A stretch of 64,000 nt of DNA, taken from positions 682,001 through 746,000 of the forward strand of contig NZ_LT963430.1 in assembly GCF_900199405.1 (NCBI RefSeq). Direction: 5' to 3'. Positions 43,319 through 53,127 of the stretch are shown here, piece by piece. This DNA comes from Beduinella massiliensis (lineage in GTDB: Bacteria; Bacillota; Clostridia; Christensenellales; Aristaeellaceae). Position 1 is the first letter of the stretch. Each line of letters opens with the position of its first letter. A program made the translations under genes and the position numbers. Below the pieces are notes generated by a model that worked only from the letters and a program-made list of their open reading frames with translations, did not search any database and was not told where the DNA came from.

Positions 43319-46300
43319 ACAGCGGCATATCCGCCGAGGACGCAGGCGTGCTCCCAAAGGCGGCGGACATCGCCGACGCGAAAGCGGAAGAAGCCGGGCA
43401 GACGGAGAACCTGTCCGACGCCACTGAACAGGCGGCGACCGGCGATGAAGGGACGGTTTTCACGTACAAGCCGGGGAAGATGTACGACACGCCCGCGGGG
43501 CCGCCGGTGAGCCTGATGACAAGCCCGGGCACGGGGACGGCGCAGATGGGAACCGACGGGGAGACGCCGGAGGGTGAGCGCGGCAGCTCTAGCAAGTTTG
43601 GTGTCCCCCCGAGTGCCTTTAAAGATCTTATGGACGAGATGGAGGCCGACAACGATAAAAATTATTACGAGACCTGCCAGCAGAACATACGGGACTGTAC
43701 GGAAGCGATCGACGCCCTGTACGCGCAGGGGCTACCCCAGAACGTAATCAACGAACGGATCTACGAGCTGGAAAATGAGCGGGACGAGAAGAACGCGAAG
43801 GCGAAGGAGGAATGGGAGAACACCAATAAGTTTATCGAAGAGAAGCGCGAGACCGGGCGGATCGGGGAGGGCAACCCGCATGCGGGCCCCGAGGAGCGCG
43901 AATACACCGACGAGCAGGCGCTGCTCCTCTACACGCAGGGGCGCGCCTACATGCTGGACGACAACAGCTACGCCTGGGCCGCGCAATGGTATGAAAACCA
44001 TCGTGACCTCGTCGACGGAGTCATCGCCTTGCGGGAGGACGATGGGGTGGGCGTTGAGCTTTATGACAATGGGATCTATGTCTTGGGCGAGGGCGCGGCG
44101 AAGCTGCGTGACTTTGCGAACGATCCCTACCTGCCCGAAGAAGACGCGATGCGCCTGCTCCTGCAAATGGGCGAGGATCAGGATCGCGCGCGTGAGGGCG
44201 GCTTTAAGAACCTGGACGCGTACTACAAGGCGGTCCCCGAGGCGCTTGACGCCTACACGCCCTACATCGACCTGGCCGCGCAAAACAAGGCCGACGAGGA
44301 ACGCGAGCGGCAGCGCTTGCTGGAAGAACAAAAGGCGAACCTCAGGGCCATGGTTGAGGGGGCACTGCACCGGACGGCACTGGACATGGCGACTGAAGAG
44401 GACCAGCAGGTGCTGGATTTCGTCAACGCGCAGCCCGTCGGCATGGGGATGGGCGACGAGGTCTTCGACGACATGATGAACCAGATTTCCTCCGTCGCCA
44501 TGAACGATCCGCAGGTTTATGACGAAATGCGCGCGGTGATCGAGGAGCAGGAACGCTACGCTTCGGCGATGGGGATGAAGCTGGACGAGTACTGGGAAAC
44601 GTACCCGGATGCGGCGCAGAACATCGCGCAGTACGACGAGGCGGCGCGGCAAAGGCTGGAGGTGAAGTGGAATACGCCGCCTGACGGGAACGCGGTGACG
44701 CTGGGGATCGCGGCGTTGAACTTCCTGCTGGGCGAGGACGTGGTGCGCGAGACGAGCGACAACGAGGGCGTCGGACTGTGGACGACGATGACAAGGGGCA
44801 TAAAGGACGGCACGCTGAATTTGGGCGCAAGCGTGCTGGATGCGATTTATTTCGGCGCCTGGGGGCGCGCAGCGGAAGAGAACGCGGGCATCAACACGGA
44901 CAAATATCGCCGAAAATTCGGAACGCGGTGGCGGGAATACTTGCGGGAGGACATGTTGAGTATCATCGCCAGGATGTCGGACGAGGACGAGCGTGCTTAT
45001 TGGACCCATCAAGTGGAAACCGCGCGGGACATCTCGGACGTGGGGCTGGACATGAACTGGCTGGGCGAAAAGATACGAAACAAGAGCGGGGATTTGCGAA
45101 ACGAAGTGAAGCTCAGCTCCTATTACATGATGGAAAACGCGACGCCGACAGAATACCTCGGCTATACGGTGGCGCAGGGCGTGACGGAGGGCATAGAGTG
45201 TCTGACATTAATTAAAGGGACAATAGCGGTCACGGGTTCCACGATCGCGGGAACGGCTGGCGTTCCCGGGGTAATAGAATACGGGCGGAGTACGGGCAGC
45301 GTCTACAGAGAGACGCACGACTGGAAGCTCAGCCAATCGGTAGGCGTGGCGAACGCGATCGTAACCGCGGTGACAGATACGCTGTACTATGAGGGCTATA
45401 AGGGGCTGATGCAGCTAAAGGATTTGTCGAGGATTGGCGGATACAAGGCTGTGAGCGACATCGGTGCGCCGGCGGTGCGCACGATCGGCAAAACATTGGG
45501 ATACGCAGGGCTCGCGGTGGGTGCCGGGGGCGGGGTTAAGTTCGTGGAGTCGACGACGATGCAGACACTGGACGCGTACCTGCTGGGGGAGGAGATAGAT
45601 CCGGGAGAAATATTCGATCAGGCGCTGCGGGAAAGCTGTATGGGGGCGCTCATTATGCCGGTGCTGGCAATCTATATGAGGGGCTCCGGGAAAGCCCAAA
45701 GCCTTGCGGGACAAATCCTGCGCAGCGGTCAGCCCATCACGCGGGATATGTACACTAACGTGATGACGGAGTGGCGTGCGGAAGCGAGCGCGGGAACGGA
45801 TATCGCAATCTCGGGCGCGAATATGGCGGTGCCGAACAGGAATACCGGAATGCCGTTTGTGAACTTCGACGTAACGGGTAAGGACGCGGTGATGTCAGGA
45901 ACGGAGGTCACGGGGACAGGCATCGCGCCGGCCGAAACCGGGATTGCGGCGACCAGCACAGACAGCGCAGCGCCGAACGTGGACAAGGTCTTCTTTTTAG
46001 AACTGTCGAAGGCGAGCGTACAGGCGGAAGCGGACGCGCTGACGGTGCAGGGAGTGCAAAGCGGCCAGCTCATCACCGACGAGGTGCTGTCTGCGCAGAA
46101 GACGAACAAGCAGGAGACGGAGACGGCGGACAAGCTGGCGGCGCAGGCGGCGGAGTACGAAAGCACGGCGGCGCAGCACGACCGGCAGGTACAGGAGGCG
46201 ACGGAGCAGCTTCTGAGCGGCGAGGGCGATTCGAAAGCGCTGGGCGAAAAGATTCAGAAGGAAGCGGAGGCGCGGGACGAGGCGCAGGGGAAAGCGGATG

Positions 46301-48504
46301 GACTGCGGGCGCAGGAGCAGGAGCACCGGGGCCTGGCGCAAGAGGCGCAGACGCAGCTCAACGATCTGATGCAGCAGGGAATGAACGAGCTGCGCAGGCA
46401 GAGCCTGTCACAGGCGGTCGCGAACAACGTGCTGTCGATGGAAACGATCCAGATGCAGGCGGCAGCGCGCGCGGGCGGCGTGGCGGCGGCGTACGAGGGG
46501 CTCGACACGAAAGACCGGAAGGTGAAGCGGTACATCGGGGACTTCACGCGGCGCACGGGCGTGGAGGTGACGTTTGAGAAGCTGGGGCCGGGGATCGAAG
46601 GGTACTACGACCGTGAGAACGGGCGCATGGTGCTTTCCAGCAAGCTGGACGGCGCGTCGGCGGTGAAGGCGGTGAGCGTGCACGAATTGACGCACCACCT
46701 GGAAGGGACGGCGGGCTACGACGAGTACGCGGCGTTCGTGCTGGAAAGCCGGTACGGTTCGGACGAGGCGGCGCTTTCGGAGGCGATAGCGCAGACGACG
46801 GAAGCGTATGCGCGCGCGGGGATCGAGCTGGACGAGGACGGCGCGAGGCGGGAGCTGGTGGCGCAGGCGACGCGGGAGGTAATCTACGCGGACAGCGCGG
46901 CGGTGGACCGGCTGGTGCGGACGGACCGGAACGCGGCGCAGCGAATCTACGACGGAATCAAGGACTTCGTGAAGGGCCTCGGCGTGGACAGGAACGACCC
47001 GCAGTACGCGGACATCCGCAAGGCGCAGAAGCTGTTTGAAAACACGCTGAACGAAAAGAAAACCCTCGCCGGCGGCGAGGGAGCAGACGGGAACCTGCCC
47101 GAAATTCAGTATACGATCGAGAAGAGCTTTTACCAGCAGATCGACGAGGTGCAGAAGGGCACGTTCCCGCGTTACGATCAGGTTTACATTTCAAATACAA
47201 ACGAAGTGCTGCGCGTCCTCGGCGTGAAGGAGCTGCCGATTCTCATGTCGCCCGATAAGCTGAAGCTCGTCATGGGCAAGGAAGGGCGCGTCGACGGCAA
47301 GAACCAGCACGGCCTGACCATCAGGCAGCTGGGCCAACTGCCCAAGGCGATGGAGCAGCCGCTGGCCGTGATCGGGTCGAAGAGCGTGCCGGGAAGAATC
47401 GTCGTCATGACGTCGCTGCCGGATGCAAAAGGAAACAGCATTGTCGTGCCGATTGAGCTGAATACAAAGGGACACCTGGGCGGAGAGTACGTGGATGCGC
47501 ACGTCGCGACGAGCGCCTACGGCAAGAGCCACGCGGAAAACATGTTTATGCAGGCCATAGCGGACAATGAAATCTACTACGTAGACGCAAAAAAATGCCG
47601 CTCCTTCGGCTGGGATGCCGAGCTCCAATCGCTCGGGTCCATACCTAAGAACGGCTACATCCGTATGATACCACAAATATCTTCGGATGTCAATAACCAG
47701 TCTACGCAGGACGGCGGAAAAGATGCATCCGGGAAGCAATTTTCTGTTGAGCAGGACGCGGAGGGAGGAACGGAGGACGAAAGTGCAAATGCGCTGACGG
47801 AAGACAGAAGCCTGGAAAACAGAGAAATGCCCGAAGAAACGGGCAATCCGCAGGATGGAAACGATGCGACAGCGCGGACGGAAACCGGCGGGGAAGAAAA
47901 CCTGATGGAGCAGGCCGCGGAGACGGAAGCCCCGATGGAAAAAACGGAAGAGGGGTTGAAGAAGCTGCCCAGCAGCTACATCGACAAATCGACCGAGAAG
48001 CACACGCCGGAGCAAATCGAACGCATGTGGAATTACAAAAACGCGGTCGATCCCCGCATTCTGGAGATGGCGCAGATGTACCGCGCAGATAAGAACGCGA
48101 AGTTTGGAAGGCTTACGATCTCACCCGTATTGGAAAAAGAGATCAATGACATTAAAGAATTGACGGGAGATGACTATACAGGATATGTTCATGCGGTCGA
48201 TGCAAACTTCTTTAAACATGTTGAACGGCGCCATGGATCGAACGGTGAGCACGACAGAACGATGAGCGACCTAAACGATGTGGCACGCGTAGAATATGTG
48301 ATTAAAAACTACGACAATATAGAACTAGTTCATGATGTGAAAGATGAAGAGAAGATGACATATGGCTATTTAGACAAATATGGGCAACCAGACAGGCTGA
48401 TTATGTATTCGAAAAGAATTGACGGCACCATTTACGTAGTAGAAGCTGTCGGTGAAAGCCGTTATAAAAAACTTTGGCTTGTTACAGCATATATGCAAAA
48501 ATGA
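43111..48504 (+). CDS. Giant polymorphic toxin 2: peptidase motif, MuF_C-like domain and BECR nuclease tip
   Basis: A 1797-aa protein with the same first ~70 residues and start site as toxin 1. Residues ~250-700 are helical; ~690-860 include hydrophobic glycine-rich helices (I-K-G-T-I-A-V-T-G-S-T-I-A-G-T-A); a coiled coil follows (~1000-1110). H-E-L-T-H-H near residue 1191 is a zinc-metallopeptidase motif. Residues ~1355-1495 resemble the phage MuF C-terminal domain. After divergence near 1551, an acidic linker leads to a tip (~1680-1797) with Y-V-H-A-V-D, F-F-K-H-V-E-R-R-H-G, Y-V-V-E-A-V and W-L-V-T-A-Y, as in PBECR (barnase/EndoU/colicin E5/RelE-like) phage nucleases. No immunity ORF follows. 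Confidence 0.75.
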   Translation: MTEEEKKRRGEELKRRRQAENKAKGAHKTSARLDAPRATTGQEDTNAALEAAAQGGKRPKNAGAPKTAGNSGISAEDAGVLPKAADIADAKAEEAGQTENLSDATEQAATGDEGTVFTYKPGKMYDTPAGPPVSLMTSPGTGTAQMGTDGETPEGERGSSSKFGVPPSAFKDLMDEMEADNDKNYYETCQQNIRDCTEAIDALYAQGLPQNVINERIYELENERDEKNAKAKEEWENTNKFIEEKRETGRIGEGNPHAGPEEREYTDEQALLLYTQGRAYMLDDNSYAWAAQWYENHRDLVDGVIALREDDGVGVELYDNGIYVLGEGAAKLRDFANDPYLPEEDAMRLLLQMGEDQDRAREGGFKNLDAYYKAVPEALDAYTPYIDLAAQNKADEERERQRLLEEQKANLRAMVEGALHRTALDMATEEDQQVLDFVNAQPVGMGMGDEVFDDMMNQISSVAMNDPQVYDEMRAVIEEQERYASAMGMKLDEYWETYPDAAQNIAQYDEAARQRLEVKWNTPPDGNAVTLGIAALNFLLGEDVVRETSDNEGVGLWTTMTRGIKDGTLNLGASVLDAIYFGAWGRAAEENAGINTDKYRRKFGTRWREYLREDMLSIIARMSDEDERAYWTHQVETARDISDVGLDMNWLGEKIRNKSGDLRNEVKLSSYYMMENATPTEYLGYTVAQGVTEGIECLTLIKGTIAVTGSTIAGTAGVPGVIEYGRSTGSVYRETHDWKLSQSVGVANAIVTAVTDTLYYEGYKGLMQLKDLSRIGGYKAVSDIGAPAVRTIGKTLGYAGLAVGAGGGVKFVESTTMQTLDAYLLGEEIDPGEIFDQALRESCMGALIMPVLAIYMRGSGKAQSLAGQILRSGQPITRDMYTNVMTEWRAEASAGTDIAISGANMAVPNRNTGMPFVNFDVTGKDAVMSGTEVTGTGIAPAETGIAATSTDSAAPNVDKVFFLELSKASVQAEADALTVQGVQSGQLITDEVLSAQKTNKQETETADKLAAQAAEYESTAAQHDRQVQEATEQLLSGEGDSKALGEKIQKEAEARDEAQGKADGLRAQEQEHRGLAQEAQTQLNDLMQQGMNELRRQSLSQAVANNVLSMETIQMQAAARAGGVAAAYEGLDTKDRKVKRYIGDFTRRTGVEVTFEKLGPGIEGYYDRENGRMVLSSKLDGASAVKAVSVHELTHHLEGTAGYDEYAAFVLESRYGSDEAALSEAIAQTTEAYARAGIELDEDGARRELVAQATREVIYADSAAVDRLVRTDRNAAQRIYDGIKDFVKGLGVDRNDPQYADIRKAQKLFENTLNEKKTLAGGEGADGNLPEIQYTIEKSFYQQIDEVQKGTFPRYDQVYISNTNEVLRVLGVKELPILMSPDKLKLVMGKEGRVDGKNQHGLTIRQLGQLPKAMEQPLAVIGSKSVPGRIVVMTSLPDAKGNSIVVPIELNTKGHLGGEYVDAHVATSAYGKSHAENMFMQAIADNEIYYVDAKKCRSFGWDAELQSLGSIPKNGYIRMIPQISSDVNNQSTQDGGKDASGKQFSVEQDAEGGTEDESANALTEDRSLENREMPEETGNPQDGNDATARTETGGEENLMEQAAETEAPMEKTEEGLKKLPSSYIDKSTEKHTPEQIERMWNYKNAVDPRILEMAQMYRADKNAKFGRLTISPVLEKEINDIKELTGDDYTGYVHAVDANFFKHVERRHGSNGEHDRTMSDLNDVARVEYVIKNYDNIELVHDVKDEEKMTYGYLDKYGQPDRLIMYSKRIDGTIYVVEAVGESRYKKLWLVTAYMQK

Positions 48505-48596
48505 CCCTGTGCAAAGCACAGAGCCAGCCGATTACGCAAACGGTGCATGCCGAAACCCGCCTCCTGCACGTCCGAAACGCTTTTGCTTCTATCGGC
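48492..48596 (-). ncRNA. Convergent small RNA at the end of BECR toxin 2
   Basis: The minus-strand promoter is TTGACA (complement of 48626-48631), 17 bp, TATACT (48603-48608), close to consensus. The ~105-nt RNA ends at CTGTGC/GCACAG (48507-48521) followed by a T-run over the last toxin codons. A second copy of the gene ends the other BECR cassette (58705-58807). Shared blocks are gcgtttcggacgt and cggcatg..ccgtttgcgtaa. Confidence 0.65.
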
Positions 48597-48725
48597 TTAA
48601 TAAGTATATATCAGAATCAAATGGATGTCAAGAAGTAAAAGCTTTCGTTCAGTGCGCGCGCGTTCATGAACAAAAGAACCGCGCCCCTCTTGACGAGGGG
48701 CGCGGGCGTGCTGTACAATGTAGGC

Positions 48726-48829
48726 AGGAAGGGTGCTCCCTTTCAGGGTGGATGCTCCACCGAAACGGCCTATGCCTTTAGGGCCATAAAACCGCCAGCA
48801 GGTTGCAACTGCAAGGCGGTTTTTAATTT
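48726..48829 (+). ncRNA. Antisense antitoxin RNA, copy 5
   Basis: Promoter TTGACG (48690-48695), 18 bp, TACAAT (48714-48719). The -35 box sits in the loop of a perfect 11-bp inverted repeat CCGCGCCCCTC/GAGGGGCGCGG (48679-48705). RNA hairpins GGTGGA/TCCACC and GGCCTA/TAGGGCC and the terminator CCGCC/GGCGG with T-tail are all present. Confidence 0.72.
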
Positions 48830-48917
48830 ATCGTCTGTTCGATTTGCCGAGCGCGTAAGCGCTAAGCATTAAACCGGCGATAGAGATGAGAAACGCGAGT
48901 AACTCGATGTTTGTCAT
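48828..48917 (-). CDS. Holin-like type I toxin peptide, copy 5 (29 aa)
   Basis: The second subfamily of the peptide: M-T-N-I-E-L-L-A-F-L-I-S-I, then A-Y-A-L-G-K-S-N-R-R as in copies 1-4. GGAGGTGG precedes the ATG. The promoter TTGACA-18-TAAAAT lies on the complement at about 48989-49018. It sits just after the toxin 2 locus. Confidence 0.75.
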   Translation of the reverse strand: MTNIELLAFLISIAGLMLSAYALGKSNRR

Positions 48918-49054
48918 CTATACCACCTCCGCTTCTGTACAGCACGTTGCGGAGGGAAACCACCCTGTAAGACCTTCCTGCCTACATAACGATTTTAGCA
49001 GCTATCCCCCGCGCGTGTCAAGCGAGAAACCCAACAGCATAGAACGAAGAAACA

Positions 49055-49100
49055 GGGCCCGACGTCAAGGCAAGCTTTTGCCGAGATGCGGGCCTTTTTT
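49055..49100 (+). terminator. Terminator before cassette 3
   Basis: GGCCCG at 49056-49061 pairs with GCGGGCC at 49088-49094, with an inner GGCAAGCTTTTGCC stem, then six T. A near-identical terminator precedes cassette 5 (55123-55168). The cassette fragment begins about 30 bp downstream. Confidence 0.75.
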
Positions 49101-49124
49101 GTTTGCGCCCGTTGCAGCGCCTGG

Positions 49125-51301
49125 TGACAGAGGAAGTGCTGTCTGCGCAGAAGACGAACAAGCAGGAGACGGAGACGGCGGACAAGCTGGCGGCGCAGGC
49201 GGCGGAGTACGAAAGCACGGCGGCGCAGCACGACCGGCAGGTACAGGAGGCGACGGAGCAGCTTCTGAGCGGCGAGGGCGATTCGAAAGCGCTGGGCGAA
49301 AAGATTCAGAAGGAAGCGGAGGCGCGGGACGAGGCGCAGGGGAAAGCGGATGGACTGCGGGCGCAGGAGCAGGAGCACCGGGGCCTGGCGCAAGAGGCGC
49401 AGACGCAGCTCAACGATCTGATGCAGCAGGGAATGAACGAGCTGCGCAGGCAGAGCCTGTCGCAGGCGGTCGCGAACAACGTGCTGTCGATGGAAACGAT
49501 CCAGATGCAGGCGGCAGCGCGCGCGGGCGGCGTGGCGGCGGCGTACGAGGGGCTCGACACGAAGGACCGGAAGGTGAAGCGGTACATCGGGGACTTCACG
49601 CGGCGCACGGGCGTGGAGGTGACGTTTGAGAAGCTGGGGCCGGGGATCGAAGGGTACTACGACCGTGAGAACGGGCGCATGGTGCTTTCCAGCAAGCTGG
49701 ACGGCGCGTCGGCGGTGAAGGCGGTGAGCGTGCACGAATTGACGCACCACCTGGAAGGGACGGCGGGCTACGACGAGTACGCGGCGTTCGTGCTGGAAAG
49801 CCGGTACGGTTCGGACGAGGCGGCGCTTGCGGAGGCGATAGCGCAGACGGCGGAAGCGTAGGCGCGGCTGGGGATCGAGCTGGACGAGGACGGCGCGAGG
49901 CGGGAGCTGGTGGCGCAGGCGACGCGGGAGGTAATCTACGCGGACAGCGCGGCGGTGGACCGGCTGGTGCGGACGGACCGGAACGCGGCGCAGCGAATCT
50001 ACGACGGAATCAAGGACTTCGTGAAGGGCCTCGGCGTGGACAGGAACGACCCGCAGTACGCGGACATCCGCAAGGCGCAGAAGCTGTTTGAAAACACGCT
50101 GAACGAAAAGAAAACCCTCGCCGGCGGCGAGGGAGCAGACGGGAACCTGCCCGAAATTCAGTATACGATCGAGAAGAGCTTTTACCAGCAGATCGACGAG
50201 GTGCAGAAGGGCACGTTCCCGCGTTACGATCAGGTTTACATTTCAAATACAAACGAAGTGCTGCGCGTCCTCGGCGTGAAGGAGCTGCCGATTCTCATGT
50301 CGCCCGATAAGCTGAAGCTCGTCATGGGCAAGGAAGGGCGCGTCGACGGCAAGAACCAGCACGGCCTGACCATCAGGCAGCTGGGCCAACTGCCCAAGGC
50401 GATGGAGCAGCCGCTGGCCGTGATCGGGTCGAAGAGCGTGCCGGGAAGAATCGTCGTCATGACGTCGCTGCCGGATGCAAAAGGAAACAGCATTGTCGTG
50501 CCGATTGAGCTGAATACAAAGGGACACCTGGGCGGAGAGTACGTGGATGCGCACGTCGCGACGAGCGCCTACGGCAAGAGCCACGCGGAAAACATGTTTA
50601 TGCAGGCCATAGCGGACAATGAAATCTACTACGTGGACGCAAAAAAATGCCGCTCCTTCGGCTGGGATGCCGAGCTGCAATCGCTCGGGGCCATACCTAA
50701 GAACGGCTACATCCGTATGATACCACAAATATCTTCGGATGTCAATAACCAGTCTACGCAGGACGGCGGAAAAGATGCATCCGGGAAGCAATTTTCTGTT
50801 GAGCAGGGCGCGGAGGATGAAAATGGCGTTCCGGAAACCATGGACGAGGCGGGCAATTTGCAGGAGACAACGGACGCAAACGGTGATATAATGGAGGAGG
50901 ATAAAGGCGAAAGTACGTTCGATGTAGGGGCAAACGCCAAAGATGGTCTAGGTGACTTGAACTGGGATAAGATTGTTAGCCGTAAGGGGCAAACCCGAAG
51001 GGATCATATTAATCTTCATATGCAACCTAATAATAACAAAGAAAGTCATGGGGTGTTTAATGGGGATGCTGAGAAAATTGTAAACGAAGCATGGAAGCGT
51101 CGTCACACTGGAACAGCCACTTTTGATGAAGATACCTGTATGATCTATAACATTCCTCTTTATAATGCTGGCTATGAAAGCGGATATACAAATACTGGAA
51201 GAGCGATGAATTACGTTACAATTATTGTGAAAAAAGATACAGAAAATATTGTATCTGCATTTCCTTCATTCGGAGACTATAAAAGAAAGGATAGAAAGTA
51301 A
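49125..51301 (+). pseudogene. Orphan toxin cassette 3 (peptidase/MuF_C-like arm, new nuclease-like tip)
   Basis: From 49133 it is almost identical to toxin 2 (46081-47765): coiled coil, H-E-L-T-H-H, MuF_C-like domain. It has no start codon or ribosome binding site of its own, and an in-frame TAG (49859-49861) replaces a Tyr codon of toxin 2. After E-Q-G-A-E it diverges; the tip follows G-D-I-M-E-E-D-K-G-E-S-T-F and ends with R-R-D-H-I-N-L-H, H-G-V-F-N-G-D, V-N-E-A-W and V-S-A-F-P-S. These His-rich blocks resemble CdiA_C/BECR-type RNase tips. The tip is AT-rich. It is best seen as a silent donor for toxin 2. Confidence 0.75.
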
Positions 51302-51305
51302 ATAT

Positions 51306-51548
51306 ATGTATAATCTTGGGGCTTGTAAATTATGTAAGCAGGGTGTGCTAGAACTTCTTAAAGAGAAAGAGACTGGAAAAATTTTTATTATCTGTGACGA
51401 ATGCATGGCAGAATGGACAGATCCTATAGATGCACTTGAGATGAAAAATTATTCTAGGTTTAAACTTGAAATTGGTCCGGTAGAAGACCCGACTCAAGAA
51501 GAAATTGATAAATTGAACTGGCCTGTGGAAATTTACAATAGCATTTAA
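51306..51548 (+). CDS. Putative immunity protein of cassette 3 (zinc-ribbon-like)
   Basis: An 80-aa protein from ATG 51306, four bases after the toxin tip stop. It has C-K-L-C near residue 7 and I-C-D-E-C-M-A-E-W-T-D-P near 35, a four-Cys zinc-ribbon-like arrangement, then an acidic tail. It resembles short immunity proteins seen in polymorphic toxin loci of Firmicutes, but no named family is claimed. AT-rich and directly after the tip, it probably neutralises that tip. Confidence 0.6.
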   Translation: MYNLGACKLCKQGVLELLKEKETGKIFIICDECMAEWTDPIDALEMKNYSRFKLEIGPVEDPTQEEIDKLNWPVEIYNSI

Positions 51549-51556
51549 AACTAAAG

Positions 51557-51635
51557 AGAAACCGCAGGGAGTGTGAAGCCCGACTAGGCCCGCGCAATTT
51601 GAAAAATTGCCGGGCCGTACCCCGCGTATGTAACC
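51557..51635. repeat. Hairpin element, copy a (partial)
   Basis: About 79 bp from gaaaccgcagggag to ccgcgtatgtaacc, with GGCCCG-CG-CAATTT / AAATTG-C-CGGGCC around gaa. The same element occurs at 53261-53347 and 63572-63658. Here it lies directly after the immunity gene, not inside a toxin leader. Confidence 0.65.
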
Positions 51636-51740
51636 CAGTCTGCCGACCTAGAAAGGTCGGCAGGAAACTGCTTCACCTTCTACTACAAAAGAACCGCGCC
51701 CCTCTTGACGAGGGGCGCGGGCGTGCTGTACAATGTAGGC

Positions 51741-51821
51741 AGGAAGGGTGCAACCTTCAGGGTGGTAACACCACCGAACGGCCTATAGCACTAGGACCAT
51801 AAAACCGCCAGCAGGGGCAAA
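51741..51821 (+). ncRNA. Antisense antitoxin RNA, copy 6, broken by IS3 element
   Basis: Promoter TTGACG (51715-51720), 18 bp, TACAAT (51729-51734) wait-free of change in both boxes; spacing is shortened to 8 bp only if counted to the wrong repeat, so the pair should be read as in copy 5. The IS insertion lies in the terminator loop, after cagcaggggcaaa, so the 3' half of the terminator and the overlap with the toxin mRNA are lost. Confidence 0.5.
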
Positions 51822-51856
51822 TGAAGTGACCCCCAAAAGTTAGACAAATAGTTTAA

Positions 51857-52699
51857 TTAAGCAGCCGCAAGGGCTTGCTGTCTGTGCATCGCAGGTGGCA
51901 AGCCCATTGTCTTTGCCTTGCGACGACGGTTGTTGTAGTAATCAAGATAGTCAGTCAGTTCATTCTTAAAATGTTCCATGGAATGAAACGTCTGCAAATA
52001 CAGCAGCTCACTCTTGAGCAGGCCAAAGAAGCTTTCAATCACCGCGTTGTCCAAACAGTTGCCTTTGCGACTCATGCTCTGATAAATTCCTTTTTCTTTG
52101 AGCATTCTTTGGTACTGCTTGTGCTGATACTGCCAGCCTTGGTCGGAATGTAGGATAAGATTTGTTCCATCCGGAATTTTTGCAAAGGCATTGTTCAGCA
52201 TAGTTGTCACCATAGACAGCGCTGGCCTGTCCGAAATGGTGTAGCTGACGATATCCCGGCTGCACAGGTCGAGGATTGGCGACAGGTAGAGTTTTTGCCC
52301 CAAGAGACTGAACTCTGTGACATCGGTCACCCACTTTTGATTCGGCTTCTCTGCTTCAAATTTGCGCTCCAGCAGATTTGGAGCGATTTTGCCAATTTCT
52401 CCTTTGTAGGAATGATATTTTTTCATCCGGACGCGGCAAATGAGTTTCAGGTCACGCATCAGTCGCTGTACCGTCTTGTGGTTGAGGACAAAACCTTTGT
52501 CACGCAATTCGTCTGTGATACGGCGGTAGCCGTAGCGACCTCTGTGCTCATGATAGATGGCCGATATCAACTCTTTTTCCAATTCGTATTTGTCTGGCGC
52601 GGCCTGTCGCTTTATGTGGTAATAGTAAGTGGCACGCGGGAGTTGAGCGATGGAAAGGAGCAGATCCAGCCGAAAATCTTGCCTCAGTTTTTGAATCAC
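51857..52699 (-). CDS. IS3-family transposase OrfB (DDE integrase core)
   Basis: A 280-aa protein with W-V-T-D-V-T-E-F (first Asp), L-H-S-D-Q-G-W-Q-Y (second Asp) and N-A-V-I-E-S-F-F-G (Glu), the complete DDE triad with the usual IS3 spacing; an H-T-H_21-like segment H-R-G-R-Y-G-Y-R-R-I precedes it. It overlaps orfA by 4 nt in another frame, starting at GTG 52699. A run of six A just before the orfA stop may allow a -1 frameshift to make OrfAB, as in this family. Confidence 0.92.
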   Translation of the reverse strand: MIQKLRQDFRLDLLLSIAQLPRATYYYHIKRQAAPDKYELEKELISAIYHEHRGRYGYRRITDELRDKGFVLNHKTVQRLMRDLKLICRVRMKKYHSYKGEIGKIAPNLLERKFEAEKPNQKWVTDVTEFSLLGQKLYLSPILDLCSRDIVSYTISDRPALSMVTTMLNNAFAKIPDGTNLILHSDQGWQYQHKQYQRMLKEKGIYQSMSRKGNCLDNAVIESFFGLLKSELLYLQTFHSMEHFKNELTDYLDYYNNRRRKAKTMGLPPAMHRQQALAAA

Positions 52700-53046
52700 C
52701 AGTGTTTTTTGTGCTGGCGTCGCTCGTCTTCCAAAACCAAGGCTTGCAAGTTTTTTAGGTACGCATTCTCCGCTCGTAGCCGCTGCACTTCTGCAAGCAA
52801 GTCTTCTTCTGTTTTTTCAGGTAGCCTTGGTGGGCGTCCCTTACTCCCGCGTCCACGACGCTCCACGCAAAAGCCTTCCGGACCTTCTGTTAGGTAAATA
52901 CGCTCCCACGCCGCGACCCGCTTGTCGTCTCCAACCTCGAATTGTCGCGCTGCTTCCTTGTAACTCAACCTTTCCTGTTGCATTGTTTCTACCACTATCG
53001 TCTTAAACTCTGGCGTGTATCGCTTGTTTGGTTTCCCTTTGGGCAT
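52696..53046 (-). CDS. IS3-family transposase OrfA (HTH)
   Basis: A 116-aa protein; ATG 53046 (M-P-K-G-K-P-N-K-R-Y-T-P-E-F-K) is the natural start, as the longer frame runs into the terminal repeat. It has an HTH (L-S-Y-K-E-A-A-R-Q-F-E-V) and a leucine-zipper-like end (L-L-A-E-V-Q-R-L-R-A-E-N-A-Y-L). It binds the terminal repeats as part of the OrfAB transposase. Confidence 0.9.
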   Translation of the reverse strand: MPKGKPNKRYTPEFKTIVVETMQQERLSYKEAARQFEVGDDKRVAAWERIYLTEGPEGFCVERRGRGSKGRPPRLPEKTEEDLLAEVQRLRAENAYLKNLQALVLEDERRQHKKHW

Positions 53047-53127
53047 AAAAAGCACCCCCAACGTTTTCAGTATACCATACTGTCTAACATTGGGGGTGCA
53101 GTTCAAAACTGCAAGGCGGTTTTTAAT

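Larger units (their letters stand above)
51822..53105 (-). mobile_element. IS3-family insertion sequence (1284 bp)
   Basis: Ends are TGAAGTGACCCCC..TTAGACA and its inverse TGTCTAAC..GGGGGTGCAGTTCA (~25-bp imperfect terminal repeats). The target AAA is duplicated at 51819-51821 and 53106-53108; joining the flanks restores the gcaaactgcaaggcgg of intact modules. It carries orfA and orfB on the minus strand and looks complete. Confidence 0.92.

Noticed and set aside
51729-51734. TACAAT of module 6 read at only 8 bp from the -35 box
   Set aside because: Counting shows TTGACG at 51705-51710 if the block is aligned to copies 5 and 7, but direct counting of the line puts it at 51715-51720 with TACAAT at 51729-51734 or, with the full gaggggcgcgggcgtgctg spacer, near 51729; the sequence itself is the same as in copies 5 and 7, so the spacing is 18 bp and the coordinates of this promoter are uncertain by about 10 bp. 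The remark on spacing in the copy 6 RNA entry should be read in this light.
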